Shown: positions 44,574 to 54,426 of the stretch, piece by piece
Layout of the letters: each line of letters starts with the position of its first letter
Numbering within the stretch: position 1 is the stretch's first letter
Program-made: the position numbers and the translations under genes
Source of the DNA: Streptococcus pseudopneumoniae
Lineage (GTDB): Bacteria; Bacillota; Bacilli; Lactobacillales; Streptococcaceae
NCBI RefSeq assembly: GCF_001072375.1
Contig: NZ_JVKV01000099.1
Location: 50,162 to 114,161, forward strand
Direction: 5' to 3'
DNA length: 64,000 nucleotides
The notes under the pieces: model-generated
Told to the model about the DNA's origin: nothing
Database searches by the model: none
Seen by the model: the letters and a program-made list of their open reading frames with translations, nothing else

Positions 44574-44792
44574 GTGGCAAAAGACGATGTGATTGAAGTT
44601 GAAGGCAAAGTAGTTGATACCATGCCGAATGCAATGTTTACGGTTGAACTTGAAAATGGACATCAGATTTTAGCAACAGTTTCTGGTAAAATTCGTAAAA
44701 ACTATATTCGTATTTTAGCGGGAGATCGTGTTACTGTCGAAATGAGTCCATATGACTTGACACGTGGACGTATCACTTACCGCTTTAAATAA
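44574..44792 (+). CDS. infA: Translation initiation factor IF-1
   Basis: 72-residue OB-fold protein that binds the 30S A site at initiation. GTG start at 44574 with GGAGGT 12 bases upstream; an upstream frame from 44520 is rejected. It directly follows an internal promoter. Confidence 0.98.
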   Translation: MAKDDVIEVEGKVVDTMPNAMFTVELENGHQILATVSGKIRKNYIRILAGDRVTVEMSPYDLTRGRITYRFK

Positions 44793-44816
44793 TCGAAAAA
44801 CTTGGAGGGATAAGAA

Positions 44817-44933
44817 ATGAAAGTAAGACCATCGGTCAAACCAATTTGCGAATACTGTAAAGTAATTCGTCGTAATGGTCGTGTTATGGTAATTTGCCCA
44901 GCAAATCCAAAACACAAACAACGTCAAGGATAA
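44817..44933 (+). CDS. rpmJ: 50S ribosomal protein L36
   Basis: 38-residue L36 with the zinc ligands of the C+ form (CEYC, CPANPKH). TTGGAGGG upstream of ATG 44817. Encodes [15 protein letters not shown] at the start. Confidence 0.98.
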
Positions 44934-44950
44934 GATAGAAAGGAGAAAAC

Positions 44951-45316
44951 ATGGCTCGTATTGCTGGAGTTGACATTCCAAATGACAAACGCGTAGTAAT
45001 TTCATTGACTTATGTGTACGGTATCGGACTTCCAACATCTAAGAAAATCTTGGCAGCTGCTGGAATTTCAGAAGATGTACGTGTTCGCGATCTTACATCA
45101 GATCAAGAAGATGCTATCCGTCGTGAAGTGGATGCAATCAAAGTTGAAGGTGACCTTCGTCGTGAAGTTAACTTGAACATCAAACGTTTGATGGAAATCG
45201 GTTCATACCGTGGTATCCGTCACCGTCGTGGACTTCCTGTCCGTGGACAAAACACTAAAAACAACGCTCGCACTCGTAAAGGTAAAGCTGTTGCGATTGC
45301 TGGTAAGAAAAAATAA
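44951..45316 (+). CDS. rpsM: 30S ribosomal protein S13
   Basis: 121-residue S13 of the 30S head, contacting L5 and P-site t[18 protein letters not shown] start and basic KKK tail. AAAGGAG upstream of ATG 44951. Confidence 0.99.
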   Translation: MARIAGVDIPNDKRVVISLTYVYGIGLPTSKKILAAAGISEDVRVRDLTSDQEDAIRREVDAIKVEGDLRREVNLNIKRLMEIGSYRGIRHRRGLPVRGQNTKNNARTRKGKAVAIAGKKK

Positions 45317-45333
45317 TATAGGAGGTAAAAGTC

Positions 45334-45717
45334 TTGGCTAAACCAACACGTAAACGTCGTGTGAAAAAGAATATCGAATCTGGTATTGCTCATATTCACG
45401 CTACATTTAATAACACTATTGTTATGATTACTGATGTGCATGGTAATGCAATTGCTTGGTCATCAGCTGGTGCTCTTGGTTTCAAAGGTTCTCGTAAATC
45501 TACACCATTTGCTGCTCAAATGGCTTCAGAAGCTGCTGCTAAATCTGCACAAGAACACGGTCTTAAGTCAGTTGAAGTTACTGTTAAAGGTCCAGGTTCT
45601 GGTCGTGAGTCAGCTATTCGTGCTCTTGCTGCCGCTGGTCTTGAAGTAACAGCAATTCGTGATGTGACTCCAGTGCCACACAATGGTGCTCGTCCTCCAA
45701 AACGTCGCCGTGTATAA
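45334..45717 (+). CDS. rpsK: 30S ribosomal protein S11
   Basis: 127-residue S11 of the platform, near the mRNA exit. TTG start at 45334 after AGGAGGT; no ATG or GTG is available near the conserved N-terminus ([11 protein letters not shown]), so the rare start is well supported. Confidence 0.98.
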
Positions 45718-45759
45718 TCATAACCTTACACTGCTTTTCGTTTAAGAGGGAGTAACTAA

Positions 45760-46695
45760 ATGATCGAGTTTGAAAAACCAAATATAACAAAAATTGATGA
45801 AAATAAAGATTATGGCAAGTTTGTAATCGAACCGCTTGAACGTGGTTACGGTACAACACTTGGTAACTCTCTTCGTCGTGTACTTCTAGCTTCTCTTCCA
45901 GGGGCTGCTGTAACATCTATCAATATCGAAGGTGTATTGCATGAATTTGATACAGTTCCGGGTGTTCGCGAAGACGTGATGCAAATCATTCTGAACATCA
46001 AAGGTATTGCAGTAAAATCTTACGTTAAAGACGAAAAGATCATTGAACTAGATGTGCAAGGTCCTGCTGAAATTACAGCTGGAGATATCTTGACAGATAG
46101 CGACATTGAAATTGTAAATCCAGATCATTATCTCTTTACAATCGGTGAAGGTTCTTCTCTAAAGGCGACAATGACTGTTAACAGTGGTCGTGGATATGTA
46201 CCTGCTGATGAAAACAAAAAAGATAATGCACCAGTTGGAACACTTGCTGTAGATTCTATTTATACACCAGTTACAAAAGTCAACTATCAAGTTGAACCTG
46301 CTCGTGTAGGTAGCAATGATGGTTTCGACAAATTAACCCTTGAAATCTTGACTAATGGAACAATTATTCCAGAAGATGCTTTAGGGCTTTCAGCGCGTAT
46401 CTTGACTGAGCACCTTGATTTGTTTACAAATCTTACAGAGATTGCTAAGTCAGCAGAAGTGATGAAAGAAGCTGATACTGAATCGGACGACCGTATCTTG
46501 GAACGTACGATTGAGGAACTTGACTTGTCTGTGCGTTCATACAACTGTTTGAAACGTGCCGGTATCAACACTGTGCATGATTTGACAGAAAAATCTGAAG
46601 CAGAGATGATGAAAGTAAGAAATCTTGGACGCAAGAGTTTGGAAGAAGTGAAAGTCAAACTCATTGATTTGGGTCTTGGATTAAAAGATAAATAA
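45760..46695 (+). CDS. rpoA: DNA-directed RNA polymerase alpha subunit
   Basis: 311-residue alpha subunit: N-terminal dimerisation and assembly domain (to ~230), flexible linker, and C-terminal domain (~245-311) that binds UP elements and activators ([29 protein letters not shown]). AGGGAG upstream of ATG 45760. Competence and two-component activators are expected to contact it. Confidence 0.99.
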   Translation: MIEFEKPNITKIDENKDYGKFVIEPLERGYGTTLGNSLRRVLLASLPGAAVTSINIEGVLHEFDTVPGVREDVMQIILNIKGIAVKSYVKDEKIIELDVQGPAEITAGDILTDSDIEIVNPDHYLFTIGEGSSLKATMTVNSGRGYVPADENKKDNAPVGTLAVDSIYTPVTKVNYQVEPARVGSNDGFDKLTLEILTNGTIIPEDALGLSARILTEHLDLFTNLTEIAKSAEVMKEADTESDDRILERTIEELDLSVRSYNCLKRAGINTVHDLTEKSEAEMMKVRNLGRKSLEEVKVKLIDLGLGLKDK

Positions 46696-46706
46696 AGGAG
46701 GAATAA

Positions 46707-47093
46707 ATGGCTTACCGTAAACTAGGACGCACTAGCTCACAACGTAAAGCAATGCTTCGCGATTTGACAACTGACCTTTTGATCAACGAATCAATCGTGA
46801 CAACTGAAGCTCGTGCTAAAGAAATCCGTAAAACTGTTGAAAAAATGATTACTCTAGGTAAACGTGGTGATTTGCATGCACGTCGTCAAGCAGCTGCTTT
46901 CGTACGTAATGAAATCGCATCTGAAAACTATGATGAAGCAACTGATAAGTACACTTCTACTACAGCACTTCAAAAATTGTTCTCAGAAATCGCACCTCGT
47001 TATGCTGAGCGTAACGGTGGATACACTCGTATCCTTAAAACTGAACCACGTCGTGGTGATGCAGCGCCAATGGCGATCATCGAATTAGTATAA
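46707..47093 (+). CDS. rplQ: 50S ribosomal protein L17
   Basis: 128-residue L17, last gene of the superoperon ([20 protein letters not shown]). AAGGAGG upstream of ATG 46707. Followed by a structured region and a very strong terminator. Confidence 0.99.
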   Translation: MAYRKLGRTSSQRKAMLRDLTTDLLINESIVTTEARAKEIRKTVEKMITLGKRGDLHARRQAAAFVRNEIASENYDEATDKYTSTTALQKLFSEIAPRYAERNGGYTRILKTEPRRGDAAPMAIIELV

Positions 47094-47109
47094 AATCATC
47101 AATTTTGTT

Positions 47110-47196
47110 GAGTGTTATGATGATGGAGTCTTGTGCTCTTAGTCTAGCTCTGGTCTACCGCTAGGACTTATGTCCTAGCGGGAACACTCATCATAA
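47110..47196 (+). ncRNA. Candidate structured RNA after rplQ
   Basis: A perfect 10-bp hairpin CCGCTAGGAC-TTAT-GTCCTAGCGG (47158-47181) lies inside two competing long-range pairings: GAGTGTT (47110-47116) with AACACTC (47183-47189), and TTATGATG (47115-47122) with CATCATAA (47189-47196). The two share bases, so they are alternatives. No T-run follows directly; the operon terminator comes 14 bp later. Could be a 3'-UTR-derived RNA or a stabilising structure. Confidence 0.45.
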
Positions 47197-47209
47197 GATG
47201 ATAAGGTAG

Positions 47210-47266
47210 ACGCTTGTTTACGAAATTGTTTTTTTCTTAAGAACAATTTCGTAAGCAGGCGTTTTT
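47210..47266 (+). terminator. Strong terminator of the ribosomal protein superoperon
   Basis: 21-bp stem (47210-47230 with 47242-47262; core TTACGAAATTGTT/AACAATTTCGTAA, two G-U pairs) followed by TTTTT. Confidence 0.95.
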
Positions 47267-47286
47267 GAGTATTTTATTAAGAAATA

Positions 47287-47295
47287 TGCTATACT
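47287..47295 (+). promoter_or_regulatory. Extended -10 promoter of the ACT/UPF0210 operon
   Basis: TGCTATACT at 47287-47295; the best -35 (TTGAGT 47265-47270) is 19 bp away and overlaps the terminator tail. It gives an unusually long leader (~255 nt) before the first gene. Confidence 0.55.
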
Positions 47296-47302
47296 ATTGA
47301 AA

Positions 47303-47558
47303 AAGAAAATCAACAATGTTCATTTTTTCAGAAATATTCTATAAAGAGGTTATGAGCCAATATACTATCAGTTTCAAGTTCTAAACTAGCGACTTGGTAA
47401 AAAAATATTGGTCTGGTACAAGATCAACTAAGAGATTTTTTAGGGTTTCAACTTGGATAATTGTTCACTATTAAGTGATTTAGTTACTCTATCCCCCCTT
47501 TTTTATTTTGTTTTTGGCCGAAATGGATATTGTTCTGTGTTAGAAACGGAGTTTAATC
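47303..47558 (+). promoter_or_regulatory. Long untranslated leader of the ACT/UPF0210 operon
   Basis: About 255 bp without an ORF. Near its end CACT/AGTG (47466-47477) competes with AGTGA/TTACT, inside a weak GGATA/TATCC closing stem, followed by CCCCCCTTTTTT. This could be an attenuator, but I see no T-box or known riboswitch signature. Confidence 0.4.
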
Positions 47559-47825
47559 ATGAAAGCTATTATTACTGTTGTTGGTAAAGATAAATCTGGA
47601 ATTGTTGCAGGTGTTGCGACAAAAATTGCTGAATTAGGCTTAAATATTGATGATATCTCACAAACAGTCTTGGATGAATTCTTTACAATGATGGCTGTGG
47701 TATCTAGTGATGAAAAACAAGATTTTACTTATCTTAGAAACGAATTTGAGGTTTTTGGTCAGACTTTGAATGTCAAAATCAATATTCAAAGTGCAGCTAT
47801 TTTTGATGCTATGTACAACATCTAG
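47559..47825 (+). CDS. ACT domain-containing protein (UPF0237)
   Basis: 88-residue stand-alone ACT domain ([20 protein letters not shown]), a small-molecule sensing fold. It precedes a UPF0210 gene by 8 bp, a pairing conserved widely in Firmicutes. Ligand unknown; ACT domains usually bind amino acids. AAACGGAG upstream of ATG 47559. Confidence 0.93.
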   Translation: MKAIITVVGKDKSGIVAGVATKIAELGLNIDDISQTVLDEFFTMMAVVSSDEKQDFTYLRNEFEVFGQTLNVKINIQSAAIFDAMYNI

Positions 47826-47833
47826 GAGGGGTC

Positions 47834-49171
47834 ATGGATATTAGACAAGTTACCGAAACAATCGCTATGATTGAGGAGCAAAACTTTGACATTAGAACCA
47901 TTACCATGGGGATTTCCCTTTTGGACTGTATTGATCCTGATATTCATCGTGCTGCGGAGAAAATTTATCAAAAGATTACAACCAAGGCGGCTAATTTAGT
48001 GGCTGTTGGAGATGAAATTGCGGCTGAGTTAGGAATTCCCATTGTAAATAAACGTGTGTCCGTAACTCCAATTTCCTTGATTGGTGCTGCTACAGATGCG
48101 AAGGACTATGTCCCATTAGCCAAAGCTTTGGACAGAGCTGCTAAGGAAATTGGTGTTGACTTCATTGGTGGTTTTTCTGCCTTGGTACAAAAGGGTTACC
48201 AAAAAGGTGATGAGATTCTCATCAATTCGATTCCTCGTGCTTTGGCAGAAACAGATAAGGTTTGTTCATCGGTAAATATCGGTTCTACCAAATCGGGTAT
48301 CAATATGACTGCAGTAGCGGATATGGGGCGTATTATCAAGGAGACAGCTTCTCTATCTGATATGGGTGCGGCTAAATTAGTTGTATTTGCCAACGCGGTA
48401 GAGGACAATCCTTTTATGGCAGGCGCTTTTCATGGTGTAGGTGAAGCAGATGTCATCATCAATGTAGGTGTTTCAGGACCGGGTGTTGTCAAACGTGCCT
48501 TGGAAAAGGTTCGAGGTCAGAGCTTTGATGTTGTTGCTGAAACTGTTAAAAAAACAGCCTTCAAGATTACCCGTATTGGTCAATTGGTTGGTCAAATGGC
48601 TAGTGAGCGCCTCGGAGTTGATTTTGGGATTGTAGATTTGAGTTTAGCTCCAACTCCGGCAGTGGGTGATTCTGTAGCTCGTGTTCTTGAAGAAATGGGG
48701 CTAGAGACAGTTGGGACTCATGGAACGACTGCTGCCTTGGCTCTCTTGAACGACCAAGTTAAGAAGGGCGGAGTTATGGCCTGCAATCAAGTGGGTGGTT
48801 TGTCTGGTGCCTTTATCCCTGTTTCTGAGGATGAGGGAATGATTGCTGCTGTGCAAAATGGCTCTCTTAATTTGGAAAAACTAGAAGCTATGACGGCTAT
48901 CTGTTCAGTTGGTTTGGATATGATTGCCATTCCTGAAGATACACCTGCAGAAACGATTGCGGCAATGATTGCGGATGAAGCTGCTATCGGGGTCATCAAT
49001 ATGAAAACAACAGCTGTACGTATTATTCCAAAAGGAAAAGAAGGCGATATGATTGAGTTTGGTGGGCTTTTAGGAACAGCTCCAGTCATGAAAGTCAACG
49101 GTGCATCGTCTGTTGATTTCATTGCTCGTGGAGGGCAAATTCCAGCTCCAATCCATAGTTTTAAAAATTAA
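47834..49171 (+). CDS. UPF0210 (DUF711/PFL) family protein
   Basis: 445-residue protein related to PFL-like/DUF711 enzymes, with Gly-rich loops ([28 protein letters not shown]). No radical motif is evident and function is unknown. It is co-transcribed with the ACT-domain gene and probably regulated by it or with it. GGAGGGG before ATG 47834. Confidence 0.93.
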   Translation: MDIRQVTETIAMIEEQNFDIRTITMGISLLDCIDPDIHRAAEKIYQKITTKAANLVAVGDEIAAELGIPIVNKRVSVTPISLIGAATDAKDYVPLAKALDRAAKEIGVDFIGGFSALVQKGYQKGDEILINSIPRALAETDKVCSSVNIGSTKSGINMTAVADMGRIIKETASLSDMGAAKLVVFANAVEDNPFMAGAFHGVGEADVIINVGVSGPGVVKRALEKVRGQSFDVVAETVKKTAFKITRIGQLVGQMASERLGVDFGIVDLSLAPTPAVGDSVARVLEEMGLETVGTHGTTAALALLNDQVKKGGVMACNQVGGLSGAFIPVSEDEGMIAAVQNGSLNLEKLEAMTAICSVGLDMIAIPEDTPAETIAAMIADEAAIGVINMKTTAVRIIPKGKEGDMIEFGGLLGTAPVMKVNGASSVDFIARGGQIPAPIHSFKN

Positions 49172-49187
49172 AAAGAAATGGAATCTG

Positions 49188-49204
49188 TTTAAGTTGGGTT
49201 TAAG
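49188..49204 (+). promoter_or_regulatory. CiaR binding site
   Basis: Perfect direct repeat TTTAAG-N5-TTTAAG (49188-49193 and 49199-49204), the published CiaR recognition pattern, followed ten bp later by TATACT (49215-49220). It drives the csRNA. Confidence 0.88.
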
Positions 49205-49226
49205 GATAGACAGGTATACTATAATC

Positions 49227-49323
49227 ATTAAATAAAGACCTCCTAACTTTATTTAATAGAAATCCTAACTTTTTCATAATAATCTCCTAAAAAAGTCACT
49301 CCAAAGGGTGACTTTTGTTTTTT
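49227..49323 (+). ncRNA. CiaR-dependent small RNA (csRNA / ccn family)
   Basis: About 97-nt non-coding RNA by inference: the CiaR box and -10 lie upstream; the body has the C/U-rich csRNA pattern (a hairpin AAATAAAG/CTTTATTT exposing ACCTCCTAA, then AATCCTAACTTTTTC and ATCTCC). A terminator AAAAGTCACTC/GGGTGACTTTT-GTTTTTT ends it at ~49323. Loops complementary to Shine-Dalgarno sites fit base-pairing repression; pneumococcal csRNAs act on comC and others. Which of the five pneumococcal members it matches is not certain. Confidence 0.88.
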
Positions 49324-49443
49324 CTGATCAGAAATAAGCAGACTTGTATGCCCAAATTTGAGAAATTTTTGAAAAAAGATGATGATTTTAGAGTGAAAAA
49401 AAGTCTTTTCATTAGCTAAACATAGGCTAAAACCTTGCTATGA

Positions 49444-49471
49444 TTGGCTTTTTGAAAAATTATGGTATAAT
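49444..49471 (+). promoter_or_regulatory. Promoter of rnpA-yidC-khpB
   Basis: TTGGCT (49444-49449), 16-bp spacer, TATAAT (49466-49471) with extended TGG. The ~120 bp between the csRNA terminator and this promoter hold nothing recognisable. Confidence 0.75.
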
Positions 49472-49501
49472 AGTAGTAGTTTTAATAGATGGAGTTAAAT
49501 T

Positions 49502-49873
49502 TTGAAAAAACGCTTTCGTGTAAAAAAAGAGAAAGATTTTAATGCAATATTTAAAGAAGGGAAGAGTTTTGCTAATCGTAAATTTGTTATTTATCGATTA
49601 GAAAATAATGAGCAGCATTTTCGAGTTGGTCTGTCTGTCAGCAAAAAATTGGGAAACGCTGTCATGAGAAATCAGATCAAAAGAAGAATTCGACATATTC
49701 TGATTGAACATAAAAATCAGCTGGTTGAAAATGTAGATTTTGTTGTGATTGCTCGAAAAGGTGTTGAAATCTTGGACTATGCGGAAATGGAAAAAAATCT
49801 GCTTCACGTATTAAAGTTATCAAAGATTTACCAGGAAGGAATTGGGAGTGAAAAAGAAATTACAGTTGACTAG
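49502..49873 (+). CDS. rnpA: Ribonuclease P protein component
   Basis: 123-residue basic protein that helps the RNase P RNA cut tRNA precursors; conserved RNxxKRRIR ([11 protein letters not shown], ~residues 59-69). TTG start at 49502 with ATGGAG upstream; no ATG is available at the conserved N-terminus. It overlaps yidC by 26 bases. Confidence 0.97.
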   Translation: MKKRFRVKKEKDFNAIFKEGKSFANRKFVIYRLENNEQHFRVGLSVSKKLGNAVMRNQIKRRIRHILIEHKNQLVENVDFVVIARKGVEILDYAEMEKNLLHVLKLSKIYQEGIGSEKEITVD

Positions 49874-50675
49874 CTTAATGGTGCTTGCTTTGTTTGTGAT
49901 GAGCGCCTGCACAGCTAGTGGTACGCCGAGTGAGATTACAGCGGAATCAACAGATTTTTGGAGTAAATTTGTTTATTTTTTTGCTGAAACCATTCGCTTT
50001 TTATCATTTGACACAAGTATTGGTCTGGGGATTATATTATTTACCCTTCTGATTAGAACGATTCTTCTACCAGTTTTTCAAATACAAATGGTGGCATCCA
50101 GAAAGATGCAAGAAGTACAACCACTTGTTAAGGAGTTGCGAGAACGTTATCCGGGACGGGATATGGAGAGCCGTACTAAGCTGGATCAAGAAATGCGTCA
50201 GTTGTTCAAGCAACATGGTGTGAAGCAGTCAGCTTCTCTTTGGCCAATCTTAATCCAGATGCCAGTCTTGTTGGCCTTGTTCCAAGCTTTGAGTAGAGTA
50301 GAATTTTTAAAAACAGGTCATTTCTTATGGATTAACCTTGGTGGTGTAGATACGACTTTTGTTTTGCCAATTTTGGCAACTATCTTTACTTTCCTTAGCA
50401 CTTGGTTATCCAATAAGGCCATGGTTGAGAAAAATGGTGCCATGACAGGAATGATGTATGCAATGCCAGTCATGATTTTCTTCTTTGCTATGTATTCACC
50501 AAGTGGGGTTGCCTTATACTGGGCGGTATCCAATGCTTATCAGGTGCTACAAACCTATCTGCTCAACAATCCATTTAAGATTATTGCAGAGCGTGAGGCG
50601 GGAGTACAGGCTCAGAAGGATTTAGAAGGTAAGAAGAGAAAAGCTCTGAAGAAAGCACAGAAAAAGAAAAAGTAA
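49848..50675 (+). CDS. yidC: Membrane protein insertase YidC (lipoprotein form)
   Basis: 275-residue YidC1/SpoIIIJ-type insertase: a lipobox (VMSAC, Cys23 by this start), five membrane segments, the conserved Arg in the hydrophilic groove ([12 protein letters not shown]), and a basic C-terminal tail ending KKAQKKKK that docks the ribosome. GTG 49848 is chosen because AGGAAGG lies eight bases before it, whereas TTG 49842 would be too close. A second YidC is typical in streptococci and would be elsewhere. Confidence 0.97.
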   Translation: MKKKLQLTSLMVLALFVMSACTASGTPSEITAESTDFWSKFVYFFAETIRFLSFDTSIGLGIILFTLLIRTILLPVFQIQMVASRKMQEVQPLVKELRERYPGRDMESRTKLDQEMRQLFKQHGVKQSASLWPILIQMPVLLALFQALSRVEFLKTGHFLWINLGGVDTTFVLPILATIFTFLSTWLSNKAMVEKNGAMTGMMYAMPVMIFFFAMYSPSGVALYWAVSNAYQVLQTYLLNNPFKIIAEREAGVQAQKDLEGKKRKALKKAQKKKK

Positions 50676-50695
50676 AAGTAAGGAGGAATCTTGTA

Positions 50696-51652
50696 ATGGT
50701 ATTATTTACAGGTTCAACGGTTGAAGAAGCGATCCAAACGGGATTGAAGGAATTGGGGATTCCTAGAATGAAGGCGCATATCAAGGTTGTCTCGAGGGAG
50801 AAAAAAGGTTTCTTTGGCCTTTTTGGGAAGAAACCAGCGCAAGTTGATATCGAAGCAATTAGTGAGACAACTGTTGTGAAGGCAAATCAGCAAGCAGTTA
50901 AGGGAGTTCCAAAGGAAGTTAATGCTAAGAACGAACCCGTTAAGACTGTTAGTGAGGCAACAGTAGACTTAGGTCATGTTGTTGAAGCAATCAAAAAAAT
51001 CGAGGAAGAAGGACAAGGGATCTCTGAAGAAGTTAAGGCCGAAATTCTTAAAAATGAGAAAGAAGCTAGTACAATTTTAGAGGAAACTGGTCATATTGCC
51101 ATTCTAAAAGATTTACTGCCAGAAGAATCTAAAGAGCAGGAAGAATTCGAGCAGAATGATGATTTAGAAAATCTAGGCTTGAAGATTGAGCCGACCTACG
51201 ATATTGACCAGGTTGTTGAAGAAGTGACCAACTATGTTCAAGGTATTATTGATGATATGGATGTTGAGGGAGCAATCTCAAGCACTTCAAATCGCCGTTC
51301 TATCAATATGCAAATTGATACTAATGAACCAGGTCGTATTATCGGTTACCACGGGAAGGTCTTGAAATCTCTCCAACTCTTAGCACAGAATTATCTCTAT
51401 AACCGCTATTCAAGAACCTTCTATATTACCATCAATGTTAATGACTATGTAGAGCACCGTGCAGAAGTCTTGCAAAGCTATGCACAGAAGTTAGCTACAC
51501 GTGTCCTAGAAGAGGGGCGAAGCCAGGTGACTGATCCAATGTCTAGTAGCGAACGTAAAATTATCCATCGTATCATCTCACGTATGGAAGGTGTCACTAG
51601 TTATTCAGAAGGTGATGAGCCAAATCGTTACGTTGTCGTGGATACAGAATAG
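50696..51652 (+). CDS. khpB: RNA-binding protein KhpB (Jag/EloR)
   Basis: 318 residues: N-terminal Jag domain (FTGSTVEEAIQTGLKELG), a long acidic linker, a KH domain (~residues 165-240, RIIGYHGKVLKSLQ) and a C-terminal R3H domain (~245-315, with the GVTSYSEGDEPNR tail). With KhpA it controls cell elongation and division in pneumococcus and is phosphorylated by StkP. AAGGAGG upstream of ATG 50696. Conserved gene order rnpA-yidC-khpB. Confidence 0.95.
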   Translation: MVLFTGSTVEEAIQTGLKELGIPRMKAHIKVVSREKKGFFGLFGKKPAQVDIEAISETTVVKANQQAVKGVPKEVNAKNEPVKTVSEATVDLGHVVEAIKKIEEEGQGISEEVKAEILKNEKEASTILEETGHIAILKDLLPEESKEQEEFEQNDDLENLGLKIEPTYDIDQVVEEVTNYVQGIIDDMDVEGAISSTSNRRSINMQIDTNEPGRIIGYHGKVLKSLQLLAQNYLYNRYSRTFYITINVNDYVEHRAEVLQSYAQKLATRVLEEGRSQVTDPMSSSERKIIHRIISRMEGVTSYSEGDEPNRYVVVDTE

Positions 51653-51659
51653 TCAAAGC

Positions 51660-51684
51660 AAAATCAGGGTATCCCTGATTTTTT
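51660..51684 (+). terminator. Terminator of rnpA-yidC-khpB
   Basis: AAATCAGGG-TAT-CCCTGATTTTTTG, a compact hairpin with a T-run ten bases after the khpB stop. Confidence 0.9.
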
Positions 51685-51707
51685 GCTAGCTAAGGGAGAT
51701 TGAGCCT

Positions 51708-52331
51708 ATGTTGAATACAATGAGAGACTACCTTGCATACTCTGGCTTACAGTATCAAAAACCAGAGAAGGCAGGACAAGATGCAGAGAAAATGCTTTAT
51801 TTGAGGAGTAAGGGACAGGAAGCTAGAAAGACTTTTACAGAACTGGGCAAAGCTTTTCAATCAAGGCATCCAGAATGGATACTGCAAGGAACGAGTCAGT
51901 GGATGAATCAATCCCAACGTTTGCGACCACATTTCTGGGCCTATTTACAGCGTGAAGGGGAAGTGACGGAGCCTATGTTGGCCCTTCGTTTGTATGGAAG
52001 CCCTTCTGATTTTGGAGTTTCACTAGAAGTGAGTTTTATTGAACGTAAGAAGGATGAGCGAACATTAGACAAACAAGCCAAGGTCTTAGAAGTTCCAGTG
52101 GTAGAAGGGATTTACTATCTAGTCTACTCAGATGGAGAAAGTCAAAAGATGGAGGCTACTGAGGAAAATCGCCAAATTTTAAGAGAAAAACTATTCCATC
52201 AGGAAGTCCGAAAAGTTTTAGTGAAGGTAGATGTTCCAGTGACAGACGTACAAATTCTAGACAAGTTTTTAGATGAATTAGATAAAGCTTTTGAAAAACT
52301 ATTACCTTACTATCAAGCAACTAGAAATTAG
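51708..52331 (+). CDS. Hypothetical protein, 207 aa
   Basis: Soluble, mixed-charge protein without signal peptide or membrane helix. Recognisable features are a Tyr/Gln-rich N-terminus (MRDYLAYSGLQYQK), a central stretch with WILQGTSQWMNQSQ and RLRPHFWAYLQREG, and a Lys/Glu-rich end. The appearance suggests a small nucleic-acid or regulatory protein, but I do not recognise a family with confidence. It has its own ribosome site (GGGAG) and lies between two transcription units. Confidence 0.8.
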   Translation: MLNTMRDYLAYSGLQYQKPEKAGQDAEKMLYLRSKGQEARKTFTELGKAFQSRHPEWILQGTSQWMNQSQRLRPHFWAYLQREGEVTEPMLALRLYGSPSDFGVSLEVSFIERKKDERTLDKQAKVLEVPVVEGIYYLVYSDGESQKMEATEENRQILREKLFHQEVRKVLVKVDVPVTDVQILDKFLDELDKAFEKLLPYYQATRN

Positions 52332-52368
52332 TATAATCCATTGATTCATTTTATAGTAAATTGTTTTA

Positions 52369-52397
52369 TTGCTATTCTAGATATTTTTTCATATAAT
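52369..52397 (+). promoter_or_regulatory. Promoter of tkt
   Basis: TTGCTA (52369-52374), 17-bp spacer, TATAAT (52392-52397), 53 bp before the start codon. Confidence 0.8.
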
Positions 52398-52449
52398 AGT
52401 AAAATAAGATGCGTGATAGACCTATCACCTCAAAGAGAAAGGAAATTCT

Positions 52450-54426
52450 ATGTCAAATCTATCTGTTAATGCGATTCGTTTTCTAGGTATTGACGCTATC
52501 AATAAAGCGAACTCAGGTCACCCAGGGGTGGTTATGGGAGCTGCACCGATGGCCTACAGCCTATTCACTAAAGAACTTCGTATCAATCCAGCTCAACCAA
52601 ACTGGATTAACCGCGACCGTTTCATTCTTTCAGCTGGTCACGGATCAATGCTTCTCTATGCCCTTCTTCACCTTTCTGGATTTGAAGATGTGAGCATGGA
52701 TGAAGTAAAGAACTTCCGTCAGTGGGGCTCTAAAACTCCAGGTCACCCAGAATTTGGGCATACTGCAGGGGTTGATGCAACAACAGGTCCTCTAGGACAA
52801 GGGATTGCGACTGCGACAGGTTTTGCACAAGCAGACCGTTTCCTTGCAGCTAAGTACAACCGTGAAGGTTATAACATCTTTGACCACTACACTTACGTTA
52901 TCTGTGGAGATGGTGACTTGATGGAAGGTGTCTCAAGCGAAGCTGCTTCTTATGCAGGCTTGCAAAAGCTTGACAAGTTGGTTGTTCTTTATGATTCAAA
53001 TGATATCAACTTGGATGGTGAGACAAAAGATTCATTCACAGAAAGTGTTCGCGATCGTTACAATGCCTACGGTTGGCATACAGCCTTGGTAGAAGATGGA
53101 ACAGACTTAGAAGCTATTCATGCTGCTATTGAAGAAGCTAAGGCTTCAGGCAAACCATCTTTGATCGAAGTGAAAACTGTTATTGGTTATGGTTCTCCAA
53201 ACAAACAAGGGACTAATGCGGTACACGGTGCTCCTCTTGGTACAGACGAAACTGCTGCAACTCGCCAAGCCCTTGGTTGGGACTACGAACCATTTGAAAT
53301 CCCAGCGGAAGTTTATGCTGATTTCAAAGAAAATGTTGCAGACCGTGGAGCATCAGCATATGAAGCATGGATAAAACTAGTCGCAGATTATAAAGAAGCT
53401 CACCCAGAACTTGCTGCAGAAGTGGAAGCAATCATCGAAGGACGCGATCCAGTTGAGGTGACTCCAGAAGACTTCCCAGCTTTAGAAAATGGCTTCTCTC
53501 AAGCTACTCGTAACTCAAGTCAGGATGCTTTGAATGTAGTAGCTGCTAAATTGCCAACCTTCCTCGGTGGATCAGCTGACCTTGCTCATTCAAATATGAC
53601 TTACATCAAAACGGATGGACTTCAAGATGATGCAAATCGCTTAAATCGTAACATCCAATTTGGTGTTCGTGAATTTGCAATGGGAACTGTTTTGAACGGA
53701 ATGGCTCTTCACGGTGGGCTTCGAGTTTATGGCGGAACATTCTTCGTATTCTCAGATTACCTTAAAGCGGCAGTTCGTTTGTCAGCCCTACAAGGTCTTC
53801 CTGTAACCTATGTCTTTACTCACGATTCAATCGCAGTTGGTGAAGATGGGCCAACTCATGAACCGATTGAGCACTTGGCAGGCCTTCGTGCGATTCCAAA
53901 CCTCAACGTTTTCCGTCCAGCAGATGCGCGTGAAACTCAAGCAGCTTGGTATCTCGCAGTGAAGAGTGAGAAAACACCAACTGCCCTTGTCTTGACTCGT
54001 CAAAACTTGACTGTTGAAGAAGGAACAGACTTTGACAAGGTTGCGAAAGGTGCTTATGTCGTTTATGAAAATGCAGCAGACTTCGACACTATCTTGATTG
54101 CAACAGGTTCAGAAGTGAATCTTGCTGTTGCAGCTGCTAAAGAATTGGCAAGTCAAGGTGGCAAAGTTCGCGTAGTCAGCATGCCATCTACAGATGTATT
54201 TGACGCACAAGATGCAGCCTACAAAGAAGAAATCTTACCAAATGCAGTTCGTCGCCGTGTAGCAGTTGAAATGGGAGCAACTCAAAACTGGTATAAATAC
54301 GTTGGTCTTGATGGAGCAGTTCTTGGTATTGATACCTTTGGAGCATCTGCCCCAGCACCAAAAGTTTTAGCAGAATATGGATTTACAGTTGAAAACTTAG
54401 TAGAACTTGTAAACAACTTGAAATAA
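52450..54426 (+). CDS. tkt: Transketolase
   Basis: 658-residue thiamine-diphosphate enzyme of the pentose phosphate pathway. The TPP motif [12 protein letters not shown] (~residues 153-190), the catalytic His region [10 protein letters not shown], and the C-terminal pyrimidine-binding domain with [16 protein letters not shown] (~456-471) are complete. Pneumococcal orthologue sometimes called recP. AAAGGAAA upstream of ATG 52450; strong promoter and terminator frame it. Confidence 0.97.
   Translation: MSNLSVNAIRFLGIDAINKANSGHPGVVMGAAPMAYSLFTKELRINPAQPNWINRDRFILSAGHGSMLLYALLHLSGFEDVSMDEVKNFRQWGSKTPGHPEFGHTAGVDATTGPLGQGIATATGFAQADRFLAAKYNREGYNIFDHYTYVICGDGDLMEGVSSEAASYAGLQKLDKLVVLYDSNDINLDGETKDSFTESVRDRYNAYGWHTALVEDGTDLEAIHAAIEEAKASGKPSLIEVKTVIGYGSPNKQGTNAVHGAPLGTDETAATRQALGWDYEPFEIPAEVYADFKENVADRGASAYEAWIKLVADYKEAHPELAAEVEAIIEGRDPVEVTPEDFPALENGFSQATRNSSQDALNVVAAKLPTFLGGSADLAHSNMTYIKTDGLQDDANRLNRNIQFGVREFAMGTVLNGMALHGGLRVYGGTFFVFSDYLKAAVRLSALQGLPVTYVFTHDSIAVGEDGPTHEPIEHLAGLRAIPNLNVFRPADARETQAAWYLAVKSEKTPTALVLTRQNLTVEEGTDFDKVAKGAYVVYENAADFDTILIATGSEVNLAVAAAKELASQGGKVRVVSMPSTDVFDAQDAAYKEEILPNAVRRRVAVEMGATQNWYKYVGLDGAVLGIDTFGASAPAPKVLAEYGFTVENLVELVNNLK

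Noticed and set aside
47303..47558. T-box or known amino-acid riboswitch before the ACT-domain gene
   Set aside because: No T-box antiterminator sequence, specifier loop or recognised aptamer consensus was seen; it is only reported as an unexplained leader.
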